Shown: positions 1-10,044, counted from the first letter of the stretch. The stretch: DNA of 64,000 nucleotides from Litchfieldia alkalitelluris (GCF_002153425.1 NZ_KZ119600.1:2112259-2176258), one strand, 5' to 3'. Made by a program: numbers and translations. The notes: generated by a model from the sequence alone, not told the origin.

Positions 1-585
1 ACCTTGTTGGATTAGGTCGATTACTTTTGCTGCAACAAATACAGCAAGTAATGTATACATCGCTTCCCGATAATTTAAATAGACGAGGGAGCTTGTGATA
101 ACTATAGCATCAAAAACGAACATCGTTCTTCCCATACTCCAACCAAAATATTTAAATCCTAGCTTAGCTATAATGTCAACACCACCAGTAGTGCCACCTA
201 CTCGGAATACAATACCTAAACCAGCACCGATAAATGCACCAGCAAATAAGGCTGCTAACGTAAGGTCATCATATAACGGAACGTAAACAACGGGATAATA
301 TTGAAAAATCCATAAGAATAAAGAAACGGATACAGTACCGATAATGGTGTATATGAATGCATTTTTACCAAGAACTTTCCAACCTATTATAAATAGGGGA
401 ATGTTGAGAATAAGGTTGGAATATGCAGGGTTAATATTAAACATAAAGTAGAGTATTAACGTAATGCCAGTAAAACCACCATCTGCAAGATTATTTTGCA
501 TATTAAAATATACAAGACCGAATGACATAATTGCTGCACCAAGCATAATGACTAGAATATTTCTGACTTTAATGGAACCAAACAT
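1..585 (-). CDS. ypjC: YitT/YpjC-family membrane protein, C-terminus cut by window edge
   Basis: Reading on the minus strand from ATG at 585, the frame stays open to base 1, giving 195 codons without a stop, so the C-terminus lies outside the window. The start has a strong ribosome site (AAGGAGGGCT) just upstream. The product is very hydrophobic with several membrane segments and glycine-rich loops such as GGTTGGVDIIAK, typical of the YitT/DUF2179 family of bacillar membrane proteins, whose substrate is unknown. The C-terminal cytosolic DUF2179 domain would be in the missing part. It is divergent from ypjD, as ypjC is placed near ypjD-dapB in B. subtilis; the symbol rests on that synteny. Confidence 0.8.
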   Translation of the reverse strand, partial: MFGSIKVRNILVIMLGAAIMSFGLVYFNMQNNLADGGFTGITLILYFMFNINPAYSNLILNIPLFIIGWKVLGKNAFIYTIIGTVSVSLFLWIFQYYPVVYVPLYDDLTLAALFAGAFIGAGLGIVFRVGGTTGGVDIIAKLGFKYFGWSMGRTMFVFDAIVITSSLVYLNYREAMYTLLAVFVAAKVIDLIQQG

Positions 586-750
586 GCTTTAGCCCTCCTT
601 ACTTCTCTCAATTGCTTCATTATAATGCTTTAGGATTTAGGCTTCAAATTTTTAATAATAATGTATTAAAATTTGTCAAAACTCGATGTTTTCGCTAACA
701 TGTTTTTATGTGGTAATATGAAGAGATGAATGAAAGAGGTGGACAACTAA

Positions 751-1098
751 TTGAAGGATAAATCTATGCATGAAATTCAAAGAGAAGTAGATACATATAT
801 CAGTCAGTTTAAAGAAGGCTATTTTAGCCCACTTGCAATGATGGCTAGGTTAACGGAAGAAATGGGTGAATTAGCTCGAGAGATTAATCACTATTATGGG
901 GAGAAACCTAAGAAAGATTCAGAAGGAGAGAAAACAATTGAACAAGAATTAGGGGATATCTTTTTTGTACTTGTCTGCCTCGCTAATTCCCTCGATATTG
1001 ATATGGAAGAGGCATTTCACATTGTGATGGAAAAATTTCGTACACGGGATAAAGACCGTTGGACAAGAATTGAGGAAAAAGGAGAGAATGAAAATTGA
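751..1098 (+). CDS. ypjD: MazG-like nucleotide pyrophosphohydrolase YpjD
   Basis: This 115-residue all-helical protein has the MazG/dUTPase-like signature: [10 protein letters not shown] near residue 30 and [16 protein letters not shown] near residue 65, whose acidic residues bind Mg2+ in the family. Such enzymes hydrolyse (d)NTPs to NMP and pyrophosphate; the exact substrate of YpjD is not known. The start is TTG with GAAAGAGGTGG 8 bases upstream. It is the first gene of a seven-gene run ending with birA, and its stop overlaps the TTG start of dapB, suggesting coupled translation. Confidence 0.9.
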   Translation: MKDKSMHEIQREVDTYISQFKEGYFSPLAMMARLTEEMGELAREINHYYGEKPKKDSEGEKTIEQELGDIFFVLVCLANSLDIDMEEAFHIVMEKFRTRDKDRWTRIEEKGENEN

Positions 1099-1889
1099 TT
1101 AACGTTGTTGTAGCAGGCGCACGAGGTAATATGGGAAGTGAAGCAGTTAAAATGGTAAACAGTGATTCTAACTTTGAATTAGTGGCTGTAGTGGATATAG
1201 GTTATGATGGCATGAAAATGAAAGATGTACCTGGTATGATGGATTTAGACGTACCAGTTTATGAAGACATTGCAGAATGCTTTCAAAAAGTGGAATGTGA
1301 CGTACTCATTGACTTAACGGCTCCTGAAGCTGGGAAAAGGCACATGTTAGCAGCATTTGATTATGGTGTACGCCCTGTCGTAGGTACAACTGGATTTTCG
1401 GAAGAAGATGTGAAGGAATTATCAGATATCGCAGCTGAGAAAAAGATCGGTGCAATCATTGCACCAAACTTTGCCATCGGTGCGATTTTAATGATGAAAT
1501 TTTCACAAATGGCTGCTCGTTATATGCCTAACGTTGAAATTATTGAACAGCATCATGATAGAAAACTTGATGCTCCATCTGGTACGGCAGTAAAAACAGC
1601 ACAAATGATTGCCGAAGTTCGAGAAGCACAGAAACAAGGTCATCCTGAGGAAGAAGAGCAACTTCCAGGTGCAAGGGGAGCAGACTTCCAAGGAATGAAA
1701 ATTCACAGCGTGAGACTCCCAGGTTTAGTAGCTCATCAAGAGGTTATTTTTGGTGGGGAAGGACAAACACTTAAAATTCGACACGATTCTTTAAACCGTA
1801 CAGGATTTATGCCTGGAATTAAGCTTGCGTGTGAAACCGTCTTAAAGCTAGATGTGCTTGTTTATGGATTAGAACATATTATTGAATAG
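1095..1889 (+). CDS. dapB: 4-hydroxy-tetrahydrodipicolinate reductase
   Basis: DapB reduces hydroxy-tetrahydrodipicolinate with NAD(P)H in the diaminopimelate/lysine pathway, which feeds peptidoglycan and, in sporeformers, dipicolinate. The N-terminus shows the dinucleotide-binding loop GARGNMG, and the middle shows the family signature [15 protein letters not shown] with the catalytic His pair and Lys. At 264 residues it has normal length. The TTG start lies inside the ypjD stop (TTGA overlap), with GGAGAGAAT just upstream. The context is the conserved ypjD-dapB-mgsA order. Confidence 0.96.
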   Translation: MINVVVAGARGNMGSEAVKMVNSDSNFELVAVVDIGYDGMKMKDVPGMMDLDVPVYEDIAECFQKVECDVLIDLTAPEAGKRHMLAAFDYGVRPVVGTTGFSEEDVKELSDIAAEKKIGAIIAPNFAIGAILMMKFSQMAARYMPNVEIIEQHHDRKLDAPSGTAVKTAQMIAEVREAQKQGHPEEEEQLPGARGADFQGMKIHSVRLPGLVAHQEVIFGGEGQTLKIRHDSLNRTGFMPGIKLACETVLKLDVLVYGLEHIIE

Positions 1890-1910
1890 GATAAGGGAGA
1901 GAGAAACCAA

Positions 1911-2330
1911 ATGAATATTGCTTTTATCGCACATGACCAAAAGAAAGATAATATTGTTCAATTTGTTACTGCTTATGAGGAAGTTTTAAAGGAGCATACC
2001 CTATATTCCACAGGAACAACAGGTACAAGAATTATGGAAAGTACATCGTTAAAAGTCAACCGTTTTCAGTCTGGTCCCCTAGGTGGAGATCAGCAGATTG
2101 GAGCAAAAATTGCTGAAAATGAAATGGATTGTGTCATCTTTTTCAAAGATCCGTTAACAGCACAACCACATGAACCAGATATTAGTGCCTTAATTCGATT
2201 GTGCGATGTATATAGTATTCCCCTTGCGACGAATATGGCAACAGCTGAAATATTACTCCGTGGTTTAGAGCGTGGAGATTTTCAATGGCGGGAAGTTGTA
2301 AAGGAGCAAAGAAAGGAAGAAGGGAAGTAA
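1911..2330 (+). CDS. mgsA: Methylglyoxal synthase
   Basis: MgsA converts dihydroxyacetone phosphate to methylglyoxal, a bypass that relieves sugar-phosphate build-up. The 139-residue protein carries the phosphate-binding TGTTGTRI segment and the active-site block [15 protein letters not shown], which contains the catalytic Asp. The ATG follows GGGAGAGAAACCAA. Its TAA shares one base with the ATG of bshB1 (TAATG), so the two are probably translationally coupled. Methylglyoxal is detoxified by bacillithiol in this phylum, so its pairing with bshB1/bshA makes biological sense. Confidence 0.95.
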   Translation: MNIAFIAHDQKKDNIVQFVTAYEEVLKEHTLYSTGTTGTRIMESTSLKVNRFQSGPLGGDQQIGAKIAENEMDCVIFFKDPLTAQPHEPDISALIRLCDVYSIPLATNMATAEILLRGLERGDFQWREVVKEQRKEEGK

Positions 2331-3034
2331 TGGTGGATCAGTTAGATATTCTAGCTATCGGCGCCCATCCAGATGATGTTGAAATCGGGATGGGTGGCAC
2401 CCTACTTAAGTATGCGCATTTAGGTTATAAAACAGGTATTCTAAACTTAACTAAGGCTGAATTATCCTCTAACGGAACAGTGGAAATACGCCAAGAGGAA
2501 GCAGAGCAAGCTGCATCAGTCCTACATGTAAAGACTAGAATACAATATGAGTTTCCTGACAGGGAATTGCTTGAACATCGGCAAGCTTGTATCAGAGCAA
2601 TTGTTCATGAAATACGTAAATATCGACCTAAAATAGTGTTTGCCCCTAATAAGACTGATCGCCATCCTGATCATGGACATTGTTCCACTATAGTAAAGGA
2701 AGCTGTTTTTTCTGCAGGGATCAAGAAATATATGGAGGGTGAAAATAGTCCCTTTAGACCAAGTGAATTATTTTATTATCAGATTAATGGGATCATGAGA
2801 CCTCAATTCGTAATCGATATTTCAAATTATATCGATAAAAAGATGGAAGCATTAGCTTGCTTTAAGTCACAATTTCAACCTCAAGAGGGTGAAATCGCTA
2901 CTCCTCTAAATACTGGTTATTTAGAGCAATTGCGTGGAAGAGAAAAGGTGATAGGTAAAGAAGTTGGTGTGGAATATGGGGAAGGTTTCTTATCAGACAA
3001 ACCAGTTGTCATTCATAATGTATTAGGAGAGTAA
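2330..3034 (+). CDS. bshB1: Bacillithiol biosynthesis deacetylase BshB1
   Basis: This LmbE/PIG-L zinc deacetylase removes acetate from GlcNAc-malate, the second step of bacillithiol synthesis. The zinc-binding motif GAHPDDVEIGMGG is at the N-terminus, and a second metal-site block DRHPDHGH lies near residue 112. I start at ATG 2330, which overlaps the mgsA stop; the frame is open 15 codons further upstream, but that would run into mgsA and add a basic tail not seen in the family. The resulting 234 residues is the normal size. bshA follows after 7 bases. Confidence 0.94.
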   Translation: MVDQLDILAIGAHPDDVEIGMGGTLLKYAHLGYKTGILNLTKAELSSNGTVEIRQEEAEQAASVLHVKTRIQYEFPDRELLEHRQACIRAIVHEIRKYRPKIVFAPNKTDRHPDHGHCSTIVKEAVFSAGIKKYMEGENSPFRPSELFYYQINGIMRPQFVIDISNYIDKKMEALACFKSQFQPQEGEIATPLNTGYLEQLRGREKVIGKEVGVEYGEGFLSDKPVVIHNVLGE

Positions 3035-3041
3035 TAAATAA

Positions 3042-4172
3042 ATGAGATATAAAATAGGCATTACTTGTTATCCAACGGTTGGAGGATCAGGTGTTGTGGC
3101 AACAGAATTGGGGAAAGCACTTGCTGAGAAAGGTCATCAAGTGCACTTTATTACATCTAGTATTCCATTTCGTTTAAATGGTTGCAACGAGAATATTTAC
3201 TTTCATGAGGTAGAAGTAAATCAATATTCAGTTTTTCGATATCCCCCTTACGATATTGCACTAGCTAGTAAGATGGCGGAAATTGCAAAACGAGAAGAAT
3301 TAGATATACTACATGTCCATTATGCCATACCGCATGCCATCAGTGCATTTTTAGCAAAGGAGATGGTAGGAGACCACTTGAAAGTAGTTACAACGCTACA
3401 CGGCACAGATATTACAGTACTAGGGTATGATCCGTCTTTATCTGACATGATTCGCTTCGGAATTGAGCGTTCAGACAAAGTCACTGCTGTTTCCAATGAT
3501 CTAGTAAAACAAACTCAGGACCTGTTATCAACAGAAAAAGATATTTCAACTATTTATAATTTTATTGATGACCGAGAATATAGCCCCAAGAGAGAGAGTA
3601 ATTTTAGGGAGGCATTGGGTATAAGCTCTACCCAAAAAGTGATTATACATATTTCAAATTTTAGAAAAGTTAAAAGAGCTCCAGATGTCATCCAGTCGTT
3701 TTATGAAATTCAAAAGGACATTGATTCTGTTTTACTACTTGTTGGAGAAGGACCTGATCTACCTGTTATACAGGACCAAGCAAAAAGGTTAGGTATACTC
3801 CATAAAATCAAGCTTTTAGGAAGTCAAAAACGTATCGCAGAACTCCTTGCTATTTGCGATTTAAAGCTTCTTTTATCTGAAAAGGAAAGTTTTGGCTTAG
3901 TTTTATTAGAAGCGATGGCGTGCGGAGTGCCTGTCATTGGAACAAATATAGGCGGAATCCCTGAGGTTATTGAAGATGGTAAAAATGGGTTTATTTGTCC
4001 ATTAGGTGATATTGAATCGATTACTAAAAGGGCAATTCAAATTTTAACCGATGATAAGCTCCATCAAGAAATGTCCGAATATGCAGTAAATAAAGTAACA
4101 GAGGATTTCCATCTGGAAAAAATCGTAAGGCAATACGAGGATATATATCATCAAGCCCTAGAAGGATTGTGA
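3042..4172 (+). CDS. bshA: N-acetyl-alpha-D-glucosaminyl L-malate synthase BshA
   Basis: BshA is the first enzyme of bacillithiol synthesis, transferring GlcNAc from UDP-GlcNAc to L-malate. It is a GT4 retaining glycosyltransferase of 376 residues: the N-terminal acceptor half has GGSGVVATELGKAL, and the C-terminal donor half has the EX7E block within EKESFGLVLLEAMACGVPV. A ribosome site AGGAGA lies 11 bases before ATG. It sits directly after bshB1 and its stop overlaps the GTG of cca. Confidence 0.95.
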   Translation: MRYKIGITCYPTVGGSGVVATELGKALAEKGHQVHFITSSIPFRLNGCNENIYFHEVEVNQYSVFRYPPYDIALASKMAEIAKREELDILHVHYAIPHAISAFLAKEMVGDHLKVVTTLHGTDITVLGYDPSLSDMIRFGIERSDKVTAVSNDLVKQTQDLLSTEKDISTIYNFIDDREYSPKRESNFREALGISSTQKVIIHISNFRKVKRAPDVIQSFYEIQKDIDSVLLLVGEGPDLPVIQDQAKRLGILHKIKLLGSQKRIAELLAICDLKLLLSEKESFGLVLLEAMACGVPVIGTNIGGIPEVIEDGKNGFICPLGDIESITKRAIQILTDDKLHQEMSEYAVNKVTEDFHLEKIVRQYEDIYHQALEGL

Positions 4173-5350
4173 GGACAATGATTAGTTGGGAAGAAGCAGG
4201 TTTAGTAGTTGTGGAAGCCCTAAAGAAGGCGGGATTCGAGGCATATGTGGTAGGTGGTGCTGTTCGTGATAAATGGATGGGACGACCTATCCGTGACGTT
4301 GATGTTTGTACGAATGCTAGTCCTCAAGATTTAAAGAGCATCTTTCCAAAAACACACGATGTGGGGATAAATCATGGTACTATCATTATTCCTATAAAAG
4401 GTAAAGGGATAGAAGTCAGTGAATATAGAACAAAAGCCCCATTACATGAGAAGAGCCTTGAGGAGGATTTGTCCCTGAGAGATTTTACATGCAACGCCAT
4501 GGCAATGAACAGGGACGGTACTATCGTTGATCCTTTCAATGGAAAAGATAGCATAGATAAAAAAGTGCTGAAAACTGTTGGTAATACTCAAGAAACTTTT
4601 TTTAATGATCCATTGAGACTTCTCAGGGCAATTCGATTTTCGATTCAGCTCGATTTTATTTTGGAAGATGAAGTCACGAAATTTATAGAGGGAAATGCGG
4701 ATATAATCCAGCAACCTGCTATAGAACGTATTGCAGGAGAATTGGATAAAATTGCAACTACTAGACTAACACCCAAATCATTGTCATTCCTCATAACAAA
4801 TAAAGTAATAAGAAGCCTTGGTGATATTTTTTCTAATAAGGAAAACATTTTATCATCTTTAGAAAAAAATGATACTTTTTTTATTCAAGGAATATTAGAA
4901 TTTTGGAGTCTTGCAGCCTATTCACAGGATTTACAAAAGTCAATGGGAGTACTAAGAAGATATAAAAGATCTAAAAAGATTGAAAATAGAGTCATCAAAA
5001 TAATTGAAGCAATAAATAAGGGATTACATGAAGAAATGAAGGACTATGATTTGTACCTACTTGGAGACGAGTGCCTTGATGTAACAGAAAAGCTTATTCT
5101 TTTTTTCAACAAAGAAGCTTTCGGAAGTACAAAGACATACCTTAATAGATACAATAGTCTGCCAATTAAAAATAAAAGAGAGTTGGCGATTGATGGGAAT
5201 ATGTTGAAAAAAAAATTCCCTGATATGTCAGGTATATGGATAGGGCAAACTTTAGAATTGATTGAAAAATCAGTAATAAATCGCGATATGGAAAATGATG
5301 AAGTGATCATACTTGAATGGGTCAAAATGAGAGAACAAACCAAGAAGTAA
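4169..5350 (+). CDS. cca: CCA-adding tRNA nucleotidyltransferase
   Basis: This enzyme adds or repairs the 3'-CCA of tRNAs without a template. The class II nucleotidyltransferase head is clear: VVGGAVRD near residue 27, then RDVDVCTNA with the two metal-binding aspartates, and the downstream RRD-type region LRDFTCNAMAM. The 393-residue length is usual for Bacillus. GTG at 4169 overlaps the bshA stop; an in-frame ATG at 4178 is an equally possible start (390 residues), and the ribosome site does not decide. The C-terminal half is AT-rich and poorly conserved, as is usual in this family. Confidence 0.93.
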   Translation: MRTMISWEEAGLVVVEALKKAGFEAYVVGGAVRDKWMGRPIRDVDVCTNASPQDLKSIFPKTHDVGINHGTIIIPIKGKGIEVSEYRTKAPLHEKSLEEDLSLRDFTCNAMAMNRDGTIVDPFNGKDSIDKKVLKTVGNTQETFFNDPLRLLRAIRFSIQLDFILEDEVTKFIEGNADIIQQPAIERIAGELDKIATTRLTPKSLSFLITNKVIRSLGDIFSNKENILSSLEKNDTFFIQGILEFWSLAAYSQDLQKSMGVLRRYKRSKKIENRVIKIIEAINKGLHEEMKDYDLYLLGDECLDVTEKLILFFNKEAFGSTKTYLNRYNSLPIKNKRELAIDGNMLKKKFPDMSGIWIGQTLELIEKSVINRDMENDEVIILEWVKMREQTKK

Positions 5351-5367
5351 TCTATGAGGTGATGGCC

Positions 5368-6336
5368 ATGAAAGCGAAAGTACTTAAACTGTTGCGAGAG
5401 ATTAACGGTCAGTATATCTCTGGTGAAAAAATCAGCTCTGAACTATCTTGTAGTCGTACAATGGTATGGAAATATATTAAGGCACTAAGGGAAGATGGAT
5501 ACGTCATTGAGGCTGTTTCCAATAAGGGATATAAGTTAGTAAGTATATCAAACCACCTAAGTGACCATGAAATTCGTTCAAGACTTGGAAACGACCATCT
5601 TTTCAAGGAAATTAGTTACCATGAAGAAGTAGAATCGACGCAAAACATCGCCCAGAAACTTATAAATCAAGGGGCTGGTTCTGGTACTGTCGTCATTGCT
5701 AACGAACAGACTAGTGGTAGGGGAAGATTAGGGAGAGACTGGTTTTCACCAAAGGATAAAGGAATATGGATGAGTTTAATATTAAAACCTGAGATAACAC
5801 TCCGTGAAGCACCCCAATTAACATTATTAGCGGCTGTAGCCGTAACTCGGGCCATCTCAAGTGTATGTAGTATTTCTTCAGAAATTAAATGGCCTAACGA
5901 CATATTAGTGGATGGAAAAAAAGTTTGTGGCATTTTAACTGAAATGCAAGCTGATCCTGATCGTATTAAATCTGTCATTATAGGAATTGGTATTAATGTG
6001 AATCAAACCGATTTTCCAAGCTCAATAGCTAATATAGCAACTTCACTAGCCAAAGCAAGAGGAGAACAGGTTGAGCGTTCAGAACTTATTATCCAAATTC
6101 TTAATGAGTTCCAGTGGTTGTATGAAGCTTATTTGGCTAAAGGGTTTTCATTCATTAAGCCCCTTTGGGAAGTGAACGCTATTTCTATTGGAAAAAAAAT
6201 TGTTGCCACCACAGCTCAAGGAAGATTGACTGGTATAGCAGAGGGTATTAATGATGAAGGCGTTTTAATACTGCGAGATGACAATGGGAAGGTTCATCAT
6301 ATATATTCAGGAGATATAACAATACCAAAGGATTAA
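5368..6336 (+). CDS. birA: Bifunctional biotin ligase / biotin operon repressor
   Basis: BirA attaches biotin to carboxylases and represses biotin genes when loaded with biotinyl-AMP. The N-terminal winged helix is present (SGEKISSELSCSRTMVWKYI, residues about 17-36), so this is the repressor type. The ligase core has GRGRLGRDWFSP and KWPNDILVDGKKVCGIL. The frame is open further upstream, but ATG 5368 has GAGGTG with a 6-base spacer and gives 322 residues, close to the B. subtilis protein; ATG 5362 is too near that site. Last gene of the ypjD-birA run; a terminator follows at 6516. Confidence 0.94.
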   Translation: MKAKVLKLLREINGQYISGEKISSELSCSRTMVWKYIKALREDGYVIEAVSNKGYKLVSISNHLSDHEIRSRLGNDHLFKEISYHEEVESTQNIAQKLINQGAGSGTVVIANEQTSGRGRLGRDWFSPKDKGIWMSLILKPEITLREAPQLTLLAAVAVTRAISSVCSISSEIKWPNDILVDGKKVCGILTEMQADPDRIKSVIIGIGINVNQTDFPSSIANIATSLAKARGEQVERSELIIQILNEFQWLYEAYLAKGFSFIKPLWEVNAISIGKKIVATTAQGRLTGIAEGINDEGVLILRDDNGKVHHIYSGDITIPKD

Positions 6337-6515
6337 CAGATCCACATTTTTTTGTTATACTCGGTTTGGGCAGTATCCATAGGAACTGTACCTTTCATTA
6401 ACAAATGAATATGTATTACTAGTAATTCTGCCTTGATCCACAGGGACTGGGACAGAGGGTATGACAAGGATAAACGGAGTAGTCTATTCCTTTTTCTTTG
6501 GAGTGATAAAATCCA

Positions 6516-6545
6516 CCTTCTTCCATCGGGAGAAGGATTTTTTTA
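6516..6545 (+). terminator. Intrinsic terminator after birA
   Basis: CCTTCT and AGAAGG form a 6-bp stem with a 9-base loop, followed by ATTTTTTT. It lies 180 bases after the birA stop, so the transcript would have a long 3' tail. Confidence 0.7.
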
Positions 6546-6600
6546 TACTTTTATCTTAGTTTTAAATTTGGTACTGCTAATACCATTTCAAAATTAATCT

Positions 6601-6695
6601 ACTCGCTTTCCGCGGACGAACCAACAAGCCTCCTCGAGAAAAGCACTCTGCGGGGTCTCGTTTGGCCCGTTTTTCCGCAGGAGTATCGTAGAGTT
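6601..6695. repeat. Degenerate Bacillaceae dispersed repeat, copy 1
   Basis: A GC-rich island in AT-rich surroundings begins with CGCTTTCCGCGGACGA, has GCCTCCTCGAG and CTGCGGGGTCTCG in the middle, and ends with CCGCAGGAGTATCGTAGAG. The ends are roughly inverted (ACTCGCTTTCCGCGG against CCGCAGGAGTATCG). The layout resembles the roughly 100-bp palindromic intergenic repeats common in alkaliphilic Bacillus genomes. A second, more decayed copy in the opposite orientation is at 49831-49927. Family membership is from memory of the pattern. Confidence 0.6.
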
Positions 6696-6809
6696 AATGT
6701 TTCATGGCAAATTCGTTAGCAAAAAACTAAAACACAGTATAAAAAATGTAGATTTTATTATCTTATTTTGTCTCCCTTCTTCTCAGCACAATAAGAAAGG
6801 AGAGTAAAA

Positions 6810-7643
6810 ATGAAAACAACTGCTGATTTTAGAAAAATGAAACTGGAAAATGAAAAGATTACGATGGTAACAGCTTATGATGCCCCAAGTGCAAAGCTTG
6901 TGGAGGAAGCTAATCTTGATGTGATTTTAGTAGGAGATTCATTAGGGATGGTCGTTCTTGGATATGATTCAACAGTTCCAGTAACAGTTGATGATATGGT
7001 CCACCATACGAAAGCGGTTAAAAGGGGAGCTAAAGACACCTTTGTTGTAACTGATATGCCTTTTTTATCCTATCACGGAACTATTTCAGAGACGATTGAA
7101 AATGTCAAAAAGCTTGTACAAGATGCTGGTGCCGATGCCGTAAAAATGGAAGGCGGGGGAGCGGTACTTGAAACAGCTAAGCTTTTGATTGATGCTGGAG
7201 TACCTGTGGTTGCTCACCTTGGGCTTACACCACAAACTGTTGGAGTTCTTGGAGGCTATAAAGTTCAGGGGAAAAATAAAGAGGATGCAGAGAAGTTATT
7301 GGCTGATGCTAAAAAAGCGGAAGCATCTGGGGTGTCCATGCTCGTATTAGAATGTGTGCCTGAAGAACTAGCAGGATTGGTTACTGAAACATTATCAATT
7401 CCAGTTATTGGGATCGGTGCTGGCCGATATACAGATGGTCAAGTACTCGTTTTTCACGACTTAATTGGATACACACAAGGACATGTCCCTAAATTTGTTA
7501 AGCGCTACGGTAATGTCTCTAATACAATCCAAGAAGCATTGAAGGAATACAATGAAACTGTGAAGCATGGGAAGTTTCCAGAAGAGAAGCATGTGTTCCA
7601 ACCAATAGAATCGGTCCAACAGCTTTACGGAGGAATGAAATGA
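6810..7643 (+). CDS. panB: 3-methyl-2-oxobutanoate hydroxymethyltransferase
   Basis: PanB makes ketopantoate from ketoisovalerate and methylene-tetrahydrofolate, the first committed step of pantothenate and CoA synthesis. The 277-residue TIM-barrel protein shows the family blocks [29 protein letters not shown] and [30 protein letters not shown] precedes the ATG. It heads the panB-panC-panD operon; the panC ATG overlaps its stop. Confidence 0.97.
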   Translation: MKTTADFRKMKLENEKITMVTAYDAPSAKLVEEANLDVILVGDSLGMVVLGYDSTVPVTVDDMVHHTKAVKRGAKDTFVVTDMPFLSYHGTISETIENVKKLVQDAGADAVKMEGGGAVLETAKLLIDAGVPVVAHLGLTPQTVGVLGGYKVQGKNKEDAEKLLADAKKAEASGVSMLVLECVPEELAGLVTETLSIPVIGIGAGRYTDGQVLVFHDLIGYTQGHVPKFVKRYGNVSNTIQEALKEYNETVKHGKFPEEKHVFQPIESVQQLYGGMK

Positions 7644-8503
7644 ATACGTTTCATACAATATCAGAAATAAGAAACTGGATTAAAACAAATAAATTAAATG
7701 GAAAAACCATTGGTTTTGTACCAACCATGGGATTTTTACATGAAGGTCACCTTTCTTTAATTGACGCTGCAAAAAGGGAAAATGACCTTGTTATTCTCAG
7801 TATCTTTGTTAATCCACTGCAATTTGGAGAAGGAGAAGACTTTGAAGATTATCCGAGAAATTATGAAAAAGACTCAAAATTAGCAGAGGAACATGGTGTA
7901 GATGCTATTTTTCATCCTTCGATAAATGAAATGTATCCAAAGAAAATGAGTGCTACGATCACTGTGCATGAAGGAACAGACGTACTGTGTGGTGTAAATA
8001 GGCCTGGCCATTTCGATGGTGTAGCCACAGTGGTGATGAAGTTATTTTCTATTACTACACCAGATAAGGCGTATTTTGGAATGAAGGACGCACAGCAAGT
8101 TGCAGTGATAGAGAGAATGGTTTCAGATTTCCATCTAGATTTGGAAATTGTTAGATGCCCTACTCTTAGGGAAAATGATGGTCTTGCAAAAAGCTCTCGA
8201 AACGTTTACTTATCGGAAGTTGAACGAGAAGAAGCGCCGAAAATATATAAAGTATTAATGGAAACAAAAGATGTTATACTCGGAGATATGAGGCCTTCTG
8301 TGCAACAAGTAAAACAGTTTTTGACAGAAAAGCTAACGAAAGAATTGTCTGCTAAGGTTGATTACGGGGAAGTACTAAGTTTTCCAACCCTCGAACACCC
8401 GCAACAGCTATCAGGAGAACTATTGATAGCAGTAGCAGTAAAGTATTCAAAAGCTAGATTGATAGATAATATCATTATCAATGTAAACGAGGGGAGAGAC
8501 TAG
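7640..8503 (+). CDS. panC: Pantothenate synthetase
   Basis: PanC joins pantoate and beta-alanine using ATP through a pantoyl-adenylate. The 287-residue protein has the N-terminal ATP-binding HIGH-like block [16 protein letters not shown], the NPLQFG segment, and the KMSK-like region [14 protein letters not shown]. The ATG overlaps the panB stop (ATGA) and is preceded by ACGGAGGA, and panD starts one base after its stop: a tightly coupled three-gene operon. Confidence 0.97.
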   Translation: MNTFHTISEIRNWIKTNKLNGKTIGFVPTMGFLHEGHLSLIDAAKRENDLVILSIFVNPLQFGEGEDFEDYPRNYEKDSKLAEEHGVDAIFHPSINEMYPKKMSATITVHEGTDVLCGVNRPGHFDGVATVVMKLFSITTPDKAYFGMKDAQQVAVIERMVSDFHLDLEIVRCPTLRENDGLAKSSRNVYLSEVEREEAPKIYKVLMETKDVILGDMRPSVQQVKQFLTEKLTKELSAKVDYGEVLSFPTLEHPQQLSGELLIAVAVKYSKARLIDNIIINVNEGRD

Positions 8504-8504
8504 C

Positions 8505-8888
8505 ATGTATAGAGAAATGATGAGCGGAAAGCTTCATCGAGCAACAGTGACAGAAGCGAATTTAAATTATGTAGGTAGCATTACCATTGATAAAAATTTA
8601 ATGGACGCAGTAGGAATATTAGAAAATGAAAAGGTCCAAGTTGTTAATAATAATAATGGAGCAAGACTTGAAACATATGTGATTCAAGGAAAAGAAGGTT
8701 CTAAAACAATTTGTCTCAATGGTGCAGCTGCAAGACTGGTTCAACCAGGGGATTCAGTCATCATTATTTCATATAAATGGATGACAGAAGAGGAATGCAA
8801 GACTCACAAACCTAAAGTAGCCATTCTAAACGAGGATAATGACATTATTGAAATGATGGGTACTGAACCAGCATCAACTTTACGTTAA
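8505..8888 (+). CDS. panD: Aspartate 1-decarboxylase (pyruvoyl enzyme)
   Basis: PanD makes beta-alanine from aspartate for PanC. The 127-residue proenzyme has the self-cleavage site NYVGSITID; the Gly24-Ser25 bond would be cut to give the pyruvoyl group on the alpha chain. The downstream [15 protein letters not shown] block (substrate and oligomer contacts) is also typical. GAGGGGAGAGAC precedes the ATG. Confidence 0.97.
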   Translation: MYREMMSGKLHRATVTEANLNYVGSITIDKNLMDAVGILENEKVQVVNNNNGARLETYVIQGKEGSKTICLNGAAARLVQPGDSVIIISYKWMTEEECKTHKPKVAILNEDNDIIEMMGTEPASTLR

Positions 8889-8954
8889 TTGTATAGATAC
8901 CCCTCCTATTATGGAACACTGTTTATATGTAGGTGTTTTATAGGAGGGATTTTT

Positions 8955-10013
8955 TTGTACTCAGAAAAAAAATGGGAAGAGTTATGCCAATGGTTGCTCC
9001 AAAATCAGCATCAACTTTCAGAAAATGAGAAGGAGTACTGGATAAAGCATTTATCCCATGCCCATGATAAAATGCTGGAAGTTTGGAGTGAGCAGTTAGA
9101 ACTCCTTGATGAGGTGAAAGAAAAGTTATTGCATAAAGCACCACTTTCTTTTAGCAAAAACGCGGTTGATGATGTACAAGGTATCAGCTATTTCCATTTA
9201 GGAGTATACGAAAAAGCAATTGAAGAGTTAAATCATGAGCTTATGATACACCCCCACCCCGCAAGAATATATTTGTATAAAGGGTTTTCACATCTATATA
9301 TGAATGAAGATAGTAAAGCAAAGGAATGCTTCCTTACAACTGTTCAACAGACCACAGATGCCCTTGAAAAGCATTTTGCTTTCCTTGGCTTAGGTATTGA
9401 ATCAGGGAGAACAGAGGATATGGAACAAGCAATAACTTATTTTGAAAAAGCGGAAGCACTGCAATTTAACCCAGATGTAGTGTATAATTTAGGCATCTGT
9501 TATTTACTACTTGATATGCCGAAACAAGCCCTACCATATTTCAAAAAGGTAGTGGATTCAGGAGAAGGGGATGCAGAAGGGTATTATTGGTTAGGTAAGT
9601 GTTATTTTGAGATAGGTGATAGAACGAATGGAATGGAAACGTGGTATAACGCAGTGCAGGAGTTTGATTCGAAGGATTTACTCCTAACTCTCGCAGTTGA
9701 ATTTGAAGAAAAAGAACTGTTTTCTTGCTCATTGTATTGTTATGAGCGTATGAATGAATTAGGGTATGAAAAACCTGCGATTGAGCATGGTTTAGCCTGG
9801 ATATATGGGTTAATGGATGAAAGGGGAAAATCGAAGGAGACTTTTACTAAGTTTTTAACAGAAAACCCTTATGAAATTAACGCTTGGATTTCCTTTATAT
9901 GGTTACTAATAAAATGGGATGACGATATGCTTGTGAGCGTTAAGGATAAAGTACAGTCTTTAGGTTTGTCGCATCCACTCTTAGATAAAATATGTAGTGA
10001 ATCAACCTTGTAG
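8955..10013 (+). CDS. Tetratricopeptide-repeat protein of unknown function
   Basis: About 352 residues, almost wholly helical, with several TPR-like units, for example GVYEKAIEELNHELMIHP (near residue 75) and PDVVYNLGICYLLLDMPKQA (near residue 175). There is no signal peptide, so it is likely a cytosolic scaffold or adaptor. The frame is open from 8889, but I start at TTG 8955 because TAGGAGGGA sits 5-6 bases before it. It lies between panD and dinG; B. subtilis has no such gene there. Function unknown. Confidence 0.75.
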   Translation: MYSEKKWEELCQWLLQNQHQLSENEKEYWIKHLSHAHDKMLEVWSEQLELLDEVKEKLLHKAPLSFSKNAVDDVQGISYFHLGVYEKAIEELNHELMIHPHPARIYLYKGFSHLYMNEDSKAKECFLTTVQQTTDALEKHFAFLGLGIESGRTEDMEQAITYFEKAEALQFNPDVVYNLGICYLLLDMPKQALPYFKKVVDSGEGDAEGYYWLGKCYFEIGDRTNGMETWYNAVQEFDSKDLLLTLAVEFEEKELFSCSLYCYERMNELGYEKPAIEHGLAWIYGLMDERGKSKETFTKFLTENPYEINAWISFIWLLIKWDDDMLVSVKDKVQSLGLSHPLLDKICSESTL

Positions 10014-10044
10014 TGGAGAAGAGATAGATGTTGGAGGAAATAAG

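Larger units (their letters stand above)
6337..6809. other. Non-coding gap between birA and panB
   Basis: This 473-base gap holds no supported gene. It contains a hairpin terminator (6516-6545) and a degenerate copy of a GC-richer dispersed repeat (6601-6695), both listed separately. The panB ribosome site AGAAAGGAGAG is at its end. I see no T-box or riboswitch core; the leader of panB after the repeat is AT-rich and without obvious structure. Confidence 0.6.

Noticed and set aside
2285..2329. Longer N-terminus of bshB1
   Set aside because: Lies inside mgsA; ATG 2330 gives the family's start and overlaps the mgsA stop.
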